From Psychrobacillus sp044762855 (GTDB taxonomy: Bacteria; Bacillota; Bacilli; Bacillales_A; Planococcaceae): 64,000 bases of DNA. This document shows, in pieces, positions 18,762-28,093 of this stretch. The first letter of the stretch is position 1; each line of letters opens with the position of its first letter. Position numbers and translations under genes: made by a program. The stretch covers positions 496,001-560,000 of the forward strand of contig NZ_JBIWFB010000001.1 in NCBI RefSeq assembly GCF_044762855.1. The letters are read 5' to 3'. A model generated the notes under the pieces. That model did not search any database. It saw only the letters and a list, made by a program, of their open reading frames with translations, and was not told the DNA's origin.

Positions 18762-19487
18762 ATGGAAGAGACAATAAGCCTCCAAGATCTATTTAAAACA
18801 CTGAAAAAAAGATTATTATTAATCATTCTTATTACAATAATCGCAATCACTGTCAGTGGTGTGGTTAGCTTTCTATTCTTAACACCTATTTATCAATCTT
18901 CTACACAAATATTAGTTAATCAAGAAAAAACAGATATTACTACATTCAACTCCCAAGATATACAAACTAACTTACAACTTATTAATACATACAATGTAAT
19001 CATCAAGAGTCCTGCAATTTTAAGTAAAGTAATAGAGGAATTAGATCTTAGTGCTACACCATCAGCACTAACCAATCAAATTACAGTGAAAAATGAACAA
19101 AATTCCCAAGTTGTTAATATTACAGTACAAGATCCTAATCCCAATATTGCAGTAGATATTGCCAACACAACGGCAACTGTTTTTCAAAAAGAAATTAAAA
19201 ACTTAATGAAAGTAGACAATGTCAGTATATTGACTCCTGCTTTGGTAGGAGAAAATCCATCACCAGTACAACCGAACCCAATGCTTAATATGGCAATTGC
19301 AGCTGTAATCGGTTTAATGCTAGGGGTAGGAATAGCATTTTTATTAGAGTATTTAGATACTACAGTAAAAACTGAACAAGATGTAGAAGAACTATTAAAT
19401 TTACCAGTACTAGGCTTAATCAGCCCAATCTCTGAAAAAGATATTCCAAAATCGTTCGTACAAGTTACGCCACGGAGAAAGAGGTAG
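18762..19487 (+). CDS. Polysaccharide co-polymerase / tyrosine kinase modulator (Wzz-type)
   Basis: A 241-residue membrane protein of the CapA/YwqC/EpsA family that sets chain length and activates the partner kinase. It has a cytoplasmic start (EETISLQDLFKTLKKR), a first membrane helix about 19-40, an extracellular Wzz domain (TPIYQSSTQILVNQ) and a second membrane helix about 175-197, preceded by the proline-rich ENPSPVQPNPMLN seen in the family. It ends in a short basic tail. Four bases separate it from the kinase gene. It opens the exopolysaccharide locus. Confidence 0.9.
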   Translation: MEETISLQDLFKTLKKRLLLIILITIIAITVSGVVSFLFLTPIYQSSTQILVNQEKTDITTFNSQDIQTNLQLINTYNVIIKSPAILSKVIEELDLSATPSALTNQITVKNEQNSQVVNITVQDPNPNIAVDIANTTATVFQKEIKNLMKVDNVSILTPALVGENPSPVQPNPMLNMAIAAVIGLMLGVGIAFLLEYLDTTVKTEQDVEELLNLPVLGLISPISEKDIPKSFVQVTPRRKR

Positions 19488-19491
19488 TGAA

Positions 19492-20202
19492 ATGGCTAGA
19501 AAAAAATCAAAGAAAAATACTATGCAGACTGCTGCGCGAAAACTTGTTACAAGTGTAAATACAAAATCTATTGTTTCGGAACAATTCCGAACACTTAGAA
19601 CGAATATTAACTTTTCTATGCCTGATAAAGAATTGAAAACATTCCTTGTTACTTCTTCTTCTCCAGGAGAAGGGAAATCTACAGTAGCAGCGAATACTGC
19701 AGTTGTTTTTGCACAAGAAGGAAAACAAGTTCTATTAGTTGATGCAGATATGCGTAAGCCAACTGTTCATTACACCTTTCACCTCTCAAACACTTTAGGC
19801 CTCTCAAATTTATTAACACGCCAAGAGAAAATAGCGGATGTTTTGAGACCGAGTGAAATTGAAAATTTGAAAATATTAACTTCAGGTCCAATCCCACCGA
19901 ATCCCGCGGAATTGATTGGATCTAAAACGATGGAAAAAGTAATGGAGGAATTAAAGAAAGATTTCGATGTAATCATTTTTGATGCTCCACCCACTTTATC
20001 GGTAGCTGATGCTCAAATACTTTCCAACAAATGCGACGGTACAATACTAGTTCTTAATTCAGGTGAAACAGAGAAGGCTGGGATAGTGAAAGCAAAAGAA
20101 GCACTCGTTTCTTCGCAAGCCAATATTATTGGAATAGTCCTTAATAATTTCCAATTACAGAAGGACCATTATTACTATCAATACTATGGAAATGCTGAAT
20201 AA
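19492..20202 (+). CDS. Bacterial tyrosine (BY) kinase of the exopolysaccharide locus
   Basis: A 236-residue cytoplasmic BY-kinase (CapB/YwqD/EpsB type), autophosphorylating and controlling polymer assembly with the membrane modulator encoded just upstream. Visible motifs are Walker A SSSPGEGKST near residue 56, Walker A' VLLVDADMRKP near 80, Walker B VIIFDAPPT near 160, and a C-terminal tyrosine cluster HYYYQYYGNAE that is the autophosphorylation tail. Length is standard for the split Firmicute form. Confidence 0.93.
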   Translation: MARKKSKKNTMQTAARKLVTSVNTKSIVSEQFRTLRTNINFSMPDKELKTFLVTSSSPGEGKSTVAANTAVVFAQEGKQVLLVDADMRKPTVHYTFHLSNTLGLSNLLTRQEKIADVLRPSEIENLKILTSGPIPPNPAELIGSKTMEKVMEELKKDFDVIIFDAPPTLSVADAQILSNKCDGTILVLNSGETEKAGIVKAKEALVSSQANIIGIVLNNFQLQKDHYYYQYYGNAE

Positions 20203-20266
20203 TTAGGCAATTTCACCTTATTATTCTTTTTTTTGATTATCTTATAGGAAAAAGGGGTAATGAAAA

Positions 20267-21034
20267 GTGATTGACATACATGCGCATATTCTCCCGGGAG
20301 CAGATGATGGAGCTCAAACACTAACGGAATCGATGGAGTTAATCATGCAAGCCAAAAAGGAGGGCATAACAGACATTATTGCAACTTCACATGCGGACAA
20401 TCCACATTACGACGTCACGAAAAACGTCGTGCTAGAAAAAATAGAACTACTAAATATAGAAATGAAAAGAAACAATCTATCTATTAATATCCATTCAGGG
20501 CAAGAAATAAGAATAGGACAATCTACTATTGAAAAGTTAAAAAATGGAGAACTTCTTACGCTAGCAAACTCCAAGTATATATTAATTGAGCTACCGACTG
20601 GGGGAATACCTGCTTATTCAGTTCAGATAATTCAAGATATTTTGAAGTTGGGCAAGGTACCAATTATTGCACATCCAGAAAGAAATCGAGCAATTGCCGA
20701 AAATCCAAATAGGCTGTTGAAACTGATCAATCATGGAGCACTAGCTCAAATTACTGCAGGTAGTCTCGCTGGTCATTTTGGCAAAACGATTCAGAAACAA
20801 TCACTTCAATTAGTAGATGCCAATCTGGTGCATACATATGGTTCAGACGTTCACAACACGAAAACGCGTCCATTCCTCTTTGACTCAGGTTTAAGGTACT
20901 TGGAAAAATACAAAAGACTCGATGCTGTTGATATTTTTCTCGAGAATAATGCAAGAATTGTAGAAAATGGGGAGGTGATAATTTTGGAGCCGAAAGAACT
21001 AGAAAAGCCTAAGTGGTGGAAAATATTCGCCTAA
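20267..21034 (+). CDS. PHP-family tyrosine phosphatase of the exopolysaccharide locus
   Basis: A 255-residue manganese-dependent phosphatase of the CapC/YwqE (CpsB) type that dephosphorylates the BY-kinase. The metal-binding start MIDIHAHILPGADDG is typical, with further histidines in ATSHADNPHY, IIAHPERNRA and a YGSDVHN segment. It starts with GTG behind AAAAGGGG. Its product completes the kinase/phosphatase switch. Confidence 0.9.
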   Translation: MIDIHAHILPGADDGAQTLTESMELIMQAKKEGITDIIATSHADNPHYDVTKNVVLEKIELLNIEMKRNNLSINIHSGQEIRIGQSTIEKLKNGELLTLANSKYILIELPTGGIPAYSVQIIQDILKLGKVPIIAHPERNRAIAENPNRLLKLINHGALAQITAGSLAGHFGKTIQKQSLQLVDANLVHTYGSDVHNTKTRPFLFDSGLRYLEKYKRLDAVDIFLENNARIVENGEVIILEPKELEKPKWWKIFA

Positions 21035-21181
21035 TATTATCAAACTGTATATTTTCTGATAGGTAACCAATCAAAGAGAATTGCTCGTTATAAGAAATTC
21101 ATAGAACCGATCTATTCCAAAATGTTTATCATTTATGGAAATTACTATACATATTTGTATAAAGAATGGGTGGGTAGCTAG

Positions 21182-22999
21182 ATGTCATTAAGAAAAAGAA
21201 TGTCGATGTTGTTTTTTGTCGATTCTTGTATCGTTTTATTTTCCATATATATCGGCTATTTTTTATTGCATCCTATCGAGAATCCTTTCACAGATACTTT
21301 TTTATTAATCAGTTCGCTTACGATATTTTTAGCGCATCATGCATTTGCCATGTATTTTGGACTTTATCGAAAGGTATGGGAGTACGCATCGATAAGAGAA
21401 TTGGTGTCGATTTTTAAAGCTGTGACATTTTCGATTATCATAGTTGCAATAGTGCAGTTTTTCGTAAGGGGTGATGTACTTTTTCGTGCATTATCGATAA
21501 CATGGATGCTGCATATTTTACTTATTGGAGGTTCAAGGTTATCGTGGAGAGTTTTTCGGGATGCATATATGTCAGGAGAAAAGTGCAACGAAAAAAGGAA
21601 ACGCACCCTCATCATTGGCGCTGGCTCTGCTGGAACGATGATTACTCGACAATTGCTGAAAAATATGGAGTCACCGCTAACACCTATAGCATTTTTAGAT
21701 GATGACTCGACAAAAAAAGGCTTAGACATATTTAATATTCGAGTATTAGGTGGAACCGATATTATTTCGGATGCAGTAAAAGATTTGGAGATTGAGCACA
21801 TCATCATTGCTATTCCATCACTCGATAAATCTACAGGTGCAATGCTCATGCAACAATGCTTAGATACAGGAGTTAGAACACAAATGATGCCACTCATTGA
21901 AGATTTACTGACAGGCAAAGTATCTATCAATGAAATAAGAGATGTGAAAATAGAAGATTTACTTGGACGTGACGAAGTAGAACTAAATATAGAATCAATC
22001 TCTACAAAACTGACAAACAAAAAAATCCTCGTAACCGGAGCGGGCGGCTCCATTGGTTCAGAGATTTGTCGTCAAGTAGCAAGATTCAATCCAAAACAAC
22101 TGATTCTACTCGGTCACGGCGAGAACTCTATCTATACTATAGACATGGAACTTCGTAAAAAAGTTCCATCAAATATAGAAATAATTCCAGTTATCGCAGA
22201 TATCCAAGATCGGAATCGCATCTTCGATATTATATCCGACTACAAACCAGATGTAATTTATCATGCTGCAGCTCATAAACATGTACCACTTATGGAATAC
22301 AATCCAATGGAAGCAGTCAAAAACAATATCTTCGGTACAAAAAATGTCGCCGAAGCCGCAGACATGTTCGGTGTAGAATATTTCGTCATGATTTCAACTG
22401 ACAAAGCAGTAAACCCACCGAACGTGATGGGTGCAACAAAGCGTTTTGCTGAAATGATAGTTCAGAATCTTGCGAAAGAAAGTAAAACAAAATTTGCAGC
22501 AGTACGATTTGGAAATGTTCTCGGATCTCGAGGCAGTGTTGTCCCACTGTTTAAAAAGCAAATTGCAGCTGGCGGACCAGTAACCGTAACAGATCCAGAG
22601 ATGTCCCGCTATTTTATGACTATCCCAGAAGCATCGAGGTTAGTCATTCAAGCTGGCACACTTGCAAACGACGGTGAAGTATTTGTCCTCGATATGGGAG
22701 AGCCAGTGAAAATTGTAGATTTAGCTAAAAATCTAATAAGATTATCGGGATATAACGAAGAGGAGATCAACATTTACTACACCGGATCTCGCCCCGGAGA
22801 AAAACTTTATGAAGAGCTATTAAATGAAAATGAGATTCAGGAACAATATATTTTTCCCAAAATACACATTGGAAAAGCTAGCCCTATAAGCGGAGTGGAG
22901 TTGGAGTATGTATTGAATAAATTAAAAGGTATGAAGGTTGATGAGATGAAAGAGTTACTAATTGGATTGGCAAATAATAAAGTATCTCAATTTATGTAA
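21182..22999 (+). CDS. epsC: Membrane-bound nucleotide-sugar 4,6-dehydratase (EpsC/CapD type)
   Basis: A 605-residue polysaccharide biosynthesis protein. Four N-terminal membrane helices (to about 120) are followed by a first Rossmann fold (TLIIGAGSAGTMITRQ) and a catalytic SDR domain from about 280 (VTGAGGSIGSEICRQ, HAAAHKHVPLME, STDKAVNPPNVMGATKR). As in this family, a methionine replaces the SDR tyrosine. It converts UDP-GlcNAc to the 4-keto-6-deoxy sugar, the first step toward diacetylbacillosamine. The aminotransferase and acetyltransferase encoded later in the locus fit the next steps. Confidence 0.9.
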   Translation: MSLRKRMSMLFFVDSCIVLFSIYIGYFLLHPIENPFTDTFLLISSLTIFLAHHAFAMYFGLYRKVWEYASIRELVSIFKAVTFSIIIVAIVQFFVRGDVLFRALSITWMLHILLIGGSRLSWRVFRDAYMSGEKCNEKRKRTLIIGAGSAGTMITRQLLKNMESPLTPIAFLDDDSTKKGLDIFNIRVLGGTDIISDAVKDLEIEHIIIAIPSLDKSTGAMLMQQCLDTGVRTQMMPLIEDLLTGKVSINEIRDVKIEDLLGRDEVELNIESISTKLTNKKILVTGAGGSIGSEICRQVARFNPKQLILLGHGENSIYTIDMELRKKVPSNIEIIPVIADIQDRNRIFDIISDYKPDVIYHAAAHKHVPLMEYNPMEAVKNNIFGTKNVAEAADMFGVEYFVMISTDKAVNPPNVMGATKRFAEMIVQNLAKESKTKFAAVRFGNVLGSRGSVVPLFKKQIAAGGPVTVTDPEMSRYFMTIPEASRLVIQAGTLANDGEVFVLDMGEPVKIVDLAKNLIRLSGYNEEEINIYYTGSRPGEKLYEELLNENEIQEQYIFPKIHIGKASPISGVELEYVLNKLKGMKVDEMKELLIGLANNKVSQFM

Positions 23000-23078
23000 A
23001 GATATTTTCCAGAAATGTTCTTGATTCTTAGCTAAATACAACCATGTTTTAATGAGATAAAAATATTAATAGAAAGTA

Positions 23079-24356
23079 ATGAGTACTTTCATGAAGAATA
23101 AATTTATAAAAAATGTAATTACGATTGCCAAGGGAACAGCTATTGGTCAAATTATATTATTTGCAGCTTCTCCGCTTTTGAGTAGACTGTATACTCCAGA
23201 GGAATATGGAATATTAGCTACTTATACTATATTTATCTCAACATTAAGTATACTTTCTACATTAAAACTTGAACTTTCTATGCAGACAGAAGTAGATAAT
23301 ACCAAAGCATTTTTTCTTATTAAGATAGCACTGTATTTTAACATGTTATTTTCCATAATTTTATTGTTACTTTTCTATACTTTTAATGAAACTTTATGTG
23401 AAGTCTTTCAAATATCTCAAGAATATTCTTGGTTTTTATACCTAATACCTTTTGGAGTATTTGCTTTGGGGTTAAATAAGATTAACTCTAGTCTATATAT
23501 AAGAAATGGTGAGTTTAATAAACTAAAGGACTTATTCATTTCTAACTCCATTATTATGGTCTTAATACAAATTGGATTTGGTATTTTGAAAATTATTCCA
23601 AGTGCTTTGATAATTGGAGATGCTAGTGCTCGATTAGTTACAAATATAAAGGCTTTCTATGCTAATGTTAATTTTCGAAAAACTGGAAAGATAAATATCG
23701 AATCTTTAAAAAGGGTAATGGTAGAGAAAAAAGACTATATGCTTTTTTCTACTACTTCAGAATTTTTTTATATCCTTGTAAGCCAGTCTATACCATTTTT
23801 AATAGTATTATACTTTAATCCGAAACTTGCAGGTTTCTATGCATTTGGAATGAAAATAGTAAACGCACCAATGGTTCTAATCGGTAAATCTATTTCTCAA
23901 GTGTATATTTCAGAAATTCGTACTATAACAGATAACTTAGGTAAAATAGAAATTCTCTTTAATAAAATTGTAATGAAGTTATTTTTAGTTACGTGTTTAC
24001 CTTATGTATTACTTTTAATTTTCGGTTCCGGCATTTTTTCTTTTATTTTTGGATCAGAGTGGGAATATTCAGGGAAATTAATGAGTATCATGTCCATTTT
24101 ATTTTTAATAGAGATAGTTGTTTACCCGCTGATGGTGACTTTGGAAATATTAAATAAACAAAAAATTCTCCTTGTATGGCAATTAGTTAGAGGGATACAA
24201 ACTTTTTTGGTATTTCACTTATTTTCCAAAATTAGCTTGAGTTTGGAGAGTGTATTAATAACAATCTCTATTTCACAAGGATTATTGTATATTTTTATAT
24301 TCTTTTATATGAAAAATCTTCTAAAGGAAAAGGTTAAGAAAAATGAATACGCATAA
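23079..24356 (+). CDS. Oligosaccharide flippase (Wzx-type)
   Basis: A 425-residue integral membrane protein with about twelve helices and the polysaccharide-transport start ITIAKGTAIGQIILFAASPLLSRLYTPEEYG shortened here to its key part, SRLYTPEEYG. It would flip lipid-linked repeat units across the membrane. It is very AT-rich compared with the upstream dehydratase gene. It overlaps the polymerase gene by 14 bases. The ribosome site is weak; ATG 23091 is an alternative. Confidence 0.85.
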   Translation: MSTFMKNKFIKNVITIAKGTAIGQIILFAASPLLSRLYTPEEYGILATYTIFISTLSILSTLKLELSMQTEVDNTKAFFLIKIALYFNMLFSIILLLLFYTFNETLCEVFQISQEYSWFLYLIPFGVFALGLNKINSSLYIRNGEFNKLKDLFISNSIIMVLIQIGFGILKIIPSALIIGDASARLVTNIKAFYANVNFRKTGKINIESLKRVMVEKKDYMLFSTTSEFFYILVSQSIPFLIVLYFNPKLAGFYAFGMKIVNAPMVLIGKSISQVYISEIRTITDNLGKIEILFNKIVMKLFLVTCLPYVLLLIFGSGIFSFIFGSEWEYSGKLMSIMSILFLIEIVVYPLMVTLEILNKQKILLVWQLVRGIQTFLVFHLFSKISLSLESVLITISISQGLLYIFIFFYMKNLLKEKVKKNEYA

Positions 24357-25557
24357 ATTTATTAAGTCATTCCAAATGATAATTATTGTTTTAATCCTTT
24401 TCTCAGGAAGGACAAGTCTCGGATTATTTGAAAGCATCCCCATATACCTTAGCATTTATGGAATGGGAATATTGATTTTATTTATGTTAATACTCCAAAA
24501 AAAGGAATATGTCATCTCAGCGCCAGTCTATTCTTCACTATTGTTTATTTTTTCTATAGTTTTGATGCTAGGGAACTATCTAACCGCTAGTGAATATGGC
24601 TACAATAAAACAATAGAATTTGTAATTTATGTGTTTATACTCAGTATCATTATAGATAATTGTCTAGAAACTAAAATAGATATTATAAATTTAATTAAAT
24701 CTTTCTATTATGTTTCAATTGTAATTTCTATTATTTCTATAACAGTTGGTCTACTTACAAATACACTCACAACAGAGCGTTTAACTTTTTTAGGTAGTGG
24801 ACCTAATACATTCAGTAGAATGATCTTCTATGGATTAATAGCTAATATCTTTTTAGTTTTTGCTTCTAAGAGAAGTGTATTTAAATTCATTAGTATATGG
24901 ATATTCTTGACTGCAATTTTATTTAGTGGAGCGAGACAGACGATTCTGGGTTCTATTATATTTATAATATTTTATTTGTTAATAGTGATAATTGTTCAAA
25001 AGAAAATAGATAAGAGCAGACTTTTAAGGCTATTTTCGTTGCTTATGATTTTGATAGTTCCAATTATCTTTTTTTGGACAGTCATACAAGAAAATAAGTA
25101 CTTTCAAAGATTTCTACTATTATTCTCCGATGAAAAAGGTGATTCTTTTAATATTAGAACATGGTTATTAGAACAAGCTATATTAAAGGGAAAAGAGTCA
25201 ATCCTCTTTGGAAATGGAACGGGTGCATTTGAATTGAAATATCCTGAATATATTTATCCTCATAATGTATTTGCAGAAATTTTTATGGAGAACGGTTTAG
25301 TTGGATTGTTAATATTAATTTTGATAATAATGTATCCATTAAAAATATTAATAAAGAAATATAAATTGGTTTTAAAAGAAATAGATGTTCACCAAATAAC
25401 TGCCCTTGTAGTTATGTATTTATTTACCGTATATACAGCGCAAATATCTGGAGATTTATTTGATAACCGTTGGATATTTTTAATAGGATTAATAATGTTA
25501 AAATATAATTTTTTATTTAGCAAATCAATATATGGTGAATTTAGAAAGGGAGATTAA
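24343..25557 (+). CDS. O-antigen polymerase/ligase-like protein (Wzy-type)
   Basis: A 404-residue membrane protein with ten or more helices and a large outside loop near residues 240-310 carrying FGNGTGAFELKYPEYIYPHNVFAE, cut here to GNGTGAFELKYPEYIYPHN. This matches the histidine-bearing loop of Wzy/O-antigen ligase proteins. It would polymerise flipped repeat units. It overlaps the flippase gene and is followed with no gap by a glycosyltransferase gene. Confidence 0.8.
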   Translation: MNTHKFIKSFQMIIIVLILFSGRTSLGLFESIPIYLSIYGMGILILFMLILQKKEYVISAPVYSSLLFIFSIVLMLGNYLTASEYGYNKTIEFVIYVFILSIIIDNCLETKIDIINLIKSFYYVSIVISIISITVGLLTNTLTTERLTFLGSGPNTFSRMIFYGLIANIFLVFASKRSVFKFISIWIFLTAILFSGARQTILGSIIFIIFYLLIVIIVQKKIDKSRLLRLFSLLMILIVPIIFFWTVIQENKYFQRFLLLFSDEKGDSFNIRTWLLEQAILKGKESILFGNGTGAFELKYPEYIYPHNVFAEIFMENGLVGLLILILIIMYPLKILIKKYKLVLKEIDVHQITALVVMYLFTVYTAQISGDLFDNRWIFLIGLIMLKYNFLFSKSIYGEFRKGD

Positions 25558-26778
25558 ATGATTATATGGATATTAAATCACTATGCAATCTCTCCAAACT
25601 CTATTGGAGGAACTCGTCACTTTGACCTTGCCTATGAATTAGTGAAAAGTGGACATAAGGTGAGAATTTTTTCTTCCTCTTTTAATCATTTTGAAAAAAA
25701 AGAAACAGTGAAATACACGTCAGATTTTTATAAAGAAGAAGTAATTGAACAAGTAGACTTTACTTGGATTAAAACACCCTCATATATTGGTTCATTAAAA
25801 AGAGTTATAAATATAGCGGTATTTTCTATGCGATTGAGCAAAGTTTTAAACGATTATTTAAAGATTGAAAAACCGGATGTAATAATAGGCTCGAGTGTGC
25901 ATCCCTTAACACCTATTATAGGTTTTAAAAAAGCTCAGAAAAATAATTCATTATTTTATTTTGAGGAGCGAGATTTATGGCCGCAAACTTTTATTGATTT
26001 TGGTATATTGTCTGAAAAAAATATGCTTTCTAAAATACTTTTCAAAATGGAAAAACACCTTTATAAAAATTCTGATAAAGTTATATTCTTATTTGAAAAT
26101 GCACATAAATATGCTTTGACAAAGGGCTTGATGAAGAGTAAAACCATATATTTACCAAACGGATATAGCACACAAAGAGTAACTTCAAATACTAAAAATA
26201 ATGAAATAGAAAAAATATTAATTCCTTTGAAGGGAAAGAAAATTTGTATTTATATTGGAAGTTTTGGTGAAGCCAATCATATGTTTCCTTTGTTTGAATT
26301 AGCCCAAAGTATGAAAAATGAAGAGGATTACCATTTTCTATTTATCGGTGATGGTTTGCACAGAAATTCATTGATTGAATTTGTAAAAAAAACGAAACTA
26401 AAAAATACTACAATACTCAATCCGATATCGAAATCTGAAATACCGTATATTCTAAGCCATGCTTATTGCGGTCTAATATCGATGAAAGACTCACCTCTCT
26501 ATAAATGGGGATTTAGTATGAACAAAATATACGATTACCTTTCCATAGGTTTACCTATTATTATGTATTCTAGTTTAGAGAGTGTAGGGCATTTAGAAGA
26601 ATCAAAAGGGATATTTCACTCAAATTCGATCGAACAATTAAAAAATATGTTAATAAATGCAACTTATTCAGATAGAGAGCATATAAAGAAATTTGCTTTC
26701 GAAAACTATTCATGGGAAGTCCTGAAAAAAAAATTATTGTTAGAAATAAATGAAGATTTAATGTCAAAAAAATTTTAA
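25558..26778 (+). CDS. Glycosyltransferase family 4-type protein
   Basis: A 406-residue cytoplasmic GT-B enzyme. It starts MIIWILNHYAISPNSIGGTRH, of which HYAISPNSIGGTRH is the donor-side glycine loop, and its second half has YIGSFGEANHMFPL, FIGDGLHRNSL and a nucleotide-sugar-binding stretch near 320-345. It resembles WcaI/Epe-like family 4 transferases. It is the only ordinary glycosyltransferase in the locus, so the repeat unit may be very short or other transferases are encoded elsewhere. Confidence 0.8.
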   Translation: MIIWILNHYAISPNSIGGTRHFDLAYELVKSGHKVRIFSSSFNHFEKKETVKYTSDFYKEEVIEQVDFTWIKTPSYIGSLKRVINIAVFSMRLSKVLNDYLKIEKPDVIIGSSVHPLTPIIGFKKAQKNNSLFYFEERDLWPQTFIDFGILSEKNMLSKILFKMEKHLYKNSDKVIFLFENAHKYALTKGLMKSKTIYLPNGYSTQRVTSNTKNNEIEKILIPLKGKKICIYIGSFGEANHMFPLFELAQSMKNEEDYHFLFIGDGLHRNSLIEFVKKTKLKNTTILNPISKSEIPYILSHAYCGLISMKDSPLYKWGFSMNKIYDYLSIGLPIIMYSSLESVGHLEESKGIFHSNSIEQLKNMLINATYSDREHIKKFAFENYSWEVLKKKLLLEINEDLMSKKF

Positions 26779-26819
26779 ACCTACAAGAAATAATTACAAA
26801 TGATAAATGAGGAAAAGAA

Positions 26820-27449
26820 ATGAAAAAAAATATTAAAAATTTAGGAATTAAATTTAAACGAATATTTGATTTTACAGTCAGTTTCATTGCCTTGATTCTT
26901 TTGTCACCAGTAATTGGAGTAACTTCTATACTGATATATTTTAAGATTGGTTCCCCAGTATTATTTAAACAAGAAAGACCTGGATTAAACGGTCGCTTGT
27001 TTAAAGTTTATAAATTTAGAACTATGACAGATGAGCGGGATGAAGCAGGGGAGTTGCTACCAGACCATGTTCGCTTGACTGTATTTGGAAACTTTTTAAG
27101 AAAGATAAGCTTAGATGAACTTCCACAGCTTTGGAATGTATTAAAAGGTGATATGAGTTTTGTGGGACCGAGACCATTATTAGTGGAATATATATCTTTA
27201 TATAATGAAAGGCAAGCAAGAAGACATGAAGTTCGTCCTGGTATAACTGGTTGGGCTCAAGTTAATGGGAGGAACGCAATCTCATGGGAAGAAAAGTTTG
27301 AGTTAGATATATGGTATGTAGATAACCAGTCTTTTTTGCTAGATTTCAAGATTTTACTTGTGACTGTGAAAAAAGTATTTATAAAGGAGGGAATTAACGA
27401 AAAAGGACAAGCTACGATTTCAAAATTTCAAGGAAATAAAATTGATTGA
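26820..27449 (+). CDS. epsL: Initiating sugar-phosphate transferase (EpsL/PglC type)
   Basis: A 209-residue monotopic membrane enzyme that puts the first sugar-1-phosphate on undecaprenyl phosphate. It has one N-terminal membrane helix (about 17-40), the family motif KFRTMTDERDEAGELLPDH, LPQLWNVLKGDMSFVGPRP and RPGITGWAQVNGRN. Length equals the minimal PglC-like form. With the dehydratase, aminotransferase and acetyltransferase of this locus, the natural substrate would be UDP-diacetylbacillosamine. It overlaps the acetyltransferase gene by four bases. Confidence 0.92.
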   Translation: MKKNIKNLGIKFKRIFDFTVSFIALILLSPVIGVTSILIYFKIGSPVLFKQERPGLNGRLFKVYKFRTMTDERDEAGELLPDHVRLTVFGNFLRKISLDELPQLWNVLKGDMSFVGPRPLLVEYISLYNERQARRHEVRPGITGWAQVNGRNAISWEEKFELDIWYVDNQSFLLDFKILLVTVKKVFIKEGINEKGQATISKFQGNKID

Positions 27450-28093
27450 GAGTTGGTGGCATCCTGGAAAAGATTATCTTAATTGGCGACAGTGGACATT
27501 CAAAAGTAATTGAAGATTCGGTGAAATCTCGAGGCGGATTGGTTATCGCTAAGTTAGATGACAAATATCAAAAGAGTATATATGAACATCAAGTTCTAAA
27601 GGGACCGATTAATCGAATAGAAGAAATTCTTGAAGATGATATTAGAGTTGTAATTGCAATTGGCTCAAATTATATTCGAAAGCAGTTAGTGGAAAGATTA
27701 GCACTTCCATTGGAAAAATACGCGAAGGTAATACATAAAAGCACAATAATAAGTGATTCTACGGAAATTGGTTTCGGAACTGTTGTAATGCCAGGAGTCA
27801 TAGTAAATGCAGATGTCACTATTGGAAATCATGCGATAGTTAATACTAACTGTGTAATTGAGCATGACTGTATTATTGGAAATTATGTTCATGTCTCTCC
27901 GACAGCAACCTTAACGGGAAATGTAGTAGTTGGAGAAGGAAGCCATATTGGAGCAGGTGCCACGGTGATTCCTGGAATTGAAATAGGTTCTTGGACTAAT
28001 GTTGGAGCGGGAAGCTCAGTTATTTCAAATATTGAATCTAATACTACTGCTGTTGGAGTACCAGCAAAAGTAATTAAGAGAGAGGTTTTTTAA
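27446..28093 (+). CDS. epsM: Sugar O/N-acetyltransferase, NeuD/PglD/EpsM family
   Basis: A protein of about 210 residues with a short N-terminal nucleotide-binding part (KIILIGDSGHSKVIED) and a left-handed beta helix of hexapeptide repeats. The histidine in IEHDCIIGNYVHVSP is the usual catalytic base. Members such as PglD acetylate the amino group of UDP-4-amino sugars. The start is uncertain: TTG 27446 overlaps the upstream stop, while CTG 27464 would begin at the family-typical LEKIILIG and has GGTGG just before it. Confidence 0.85.
   Translation: MRVGGILEKIILIGDSGHSKVIEDSVKSRGGLVIAKLDDKYQKSIYEHQVLKGPINRIEEILEDDIRVVIAIGSNYIRKQLVERLALPLEKYAKVIHKSTIISDSTEIGFGTVVMPGVIVNADVTIGNHAIVNTNCVIEHDCIIGNYVHVSPTATLTGNVVVGEGSHIGAGATVIPGIEIGSWTNVGAGSSVISNIESNTTAVGVPAKVIKREVF

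Noticed and set aside
21364..22053. 229-codon open frame on the minus strand inside the 4,6-dehydratase gene
   Set aside because: It is the antisense of a clearly coding sequence, has no ribosome site and gives a Ser/Ile-rich product typical of shadow frames.
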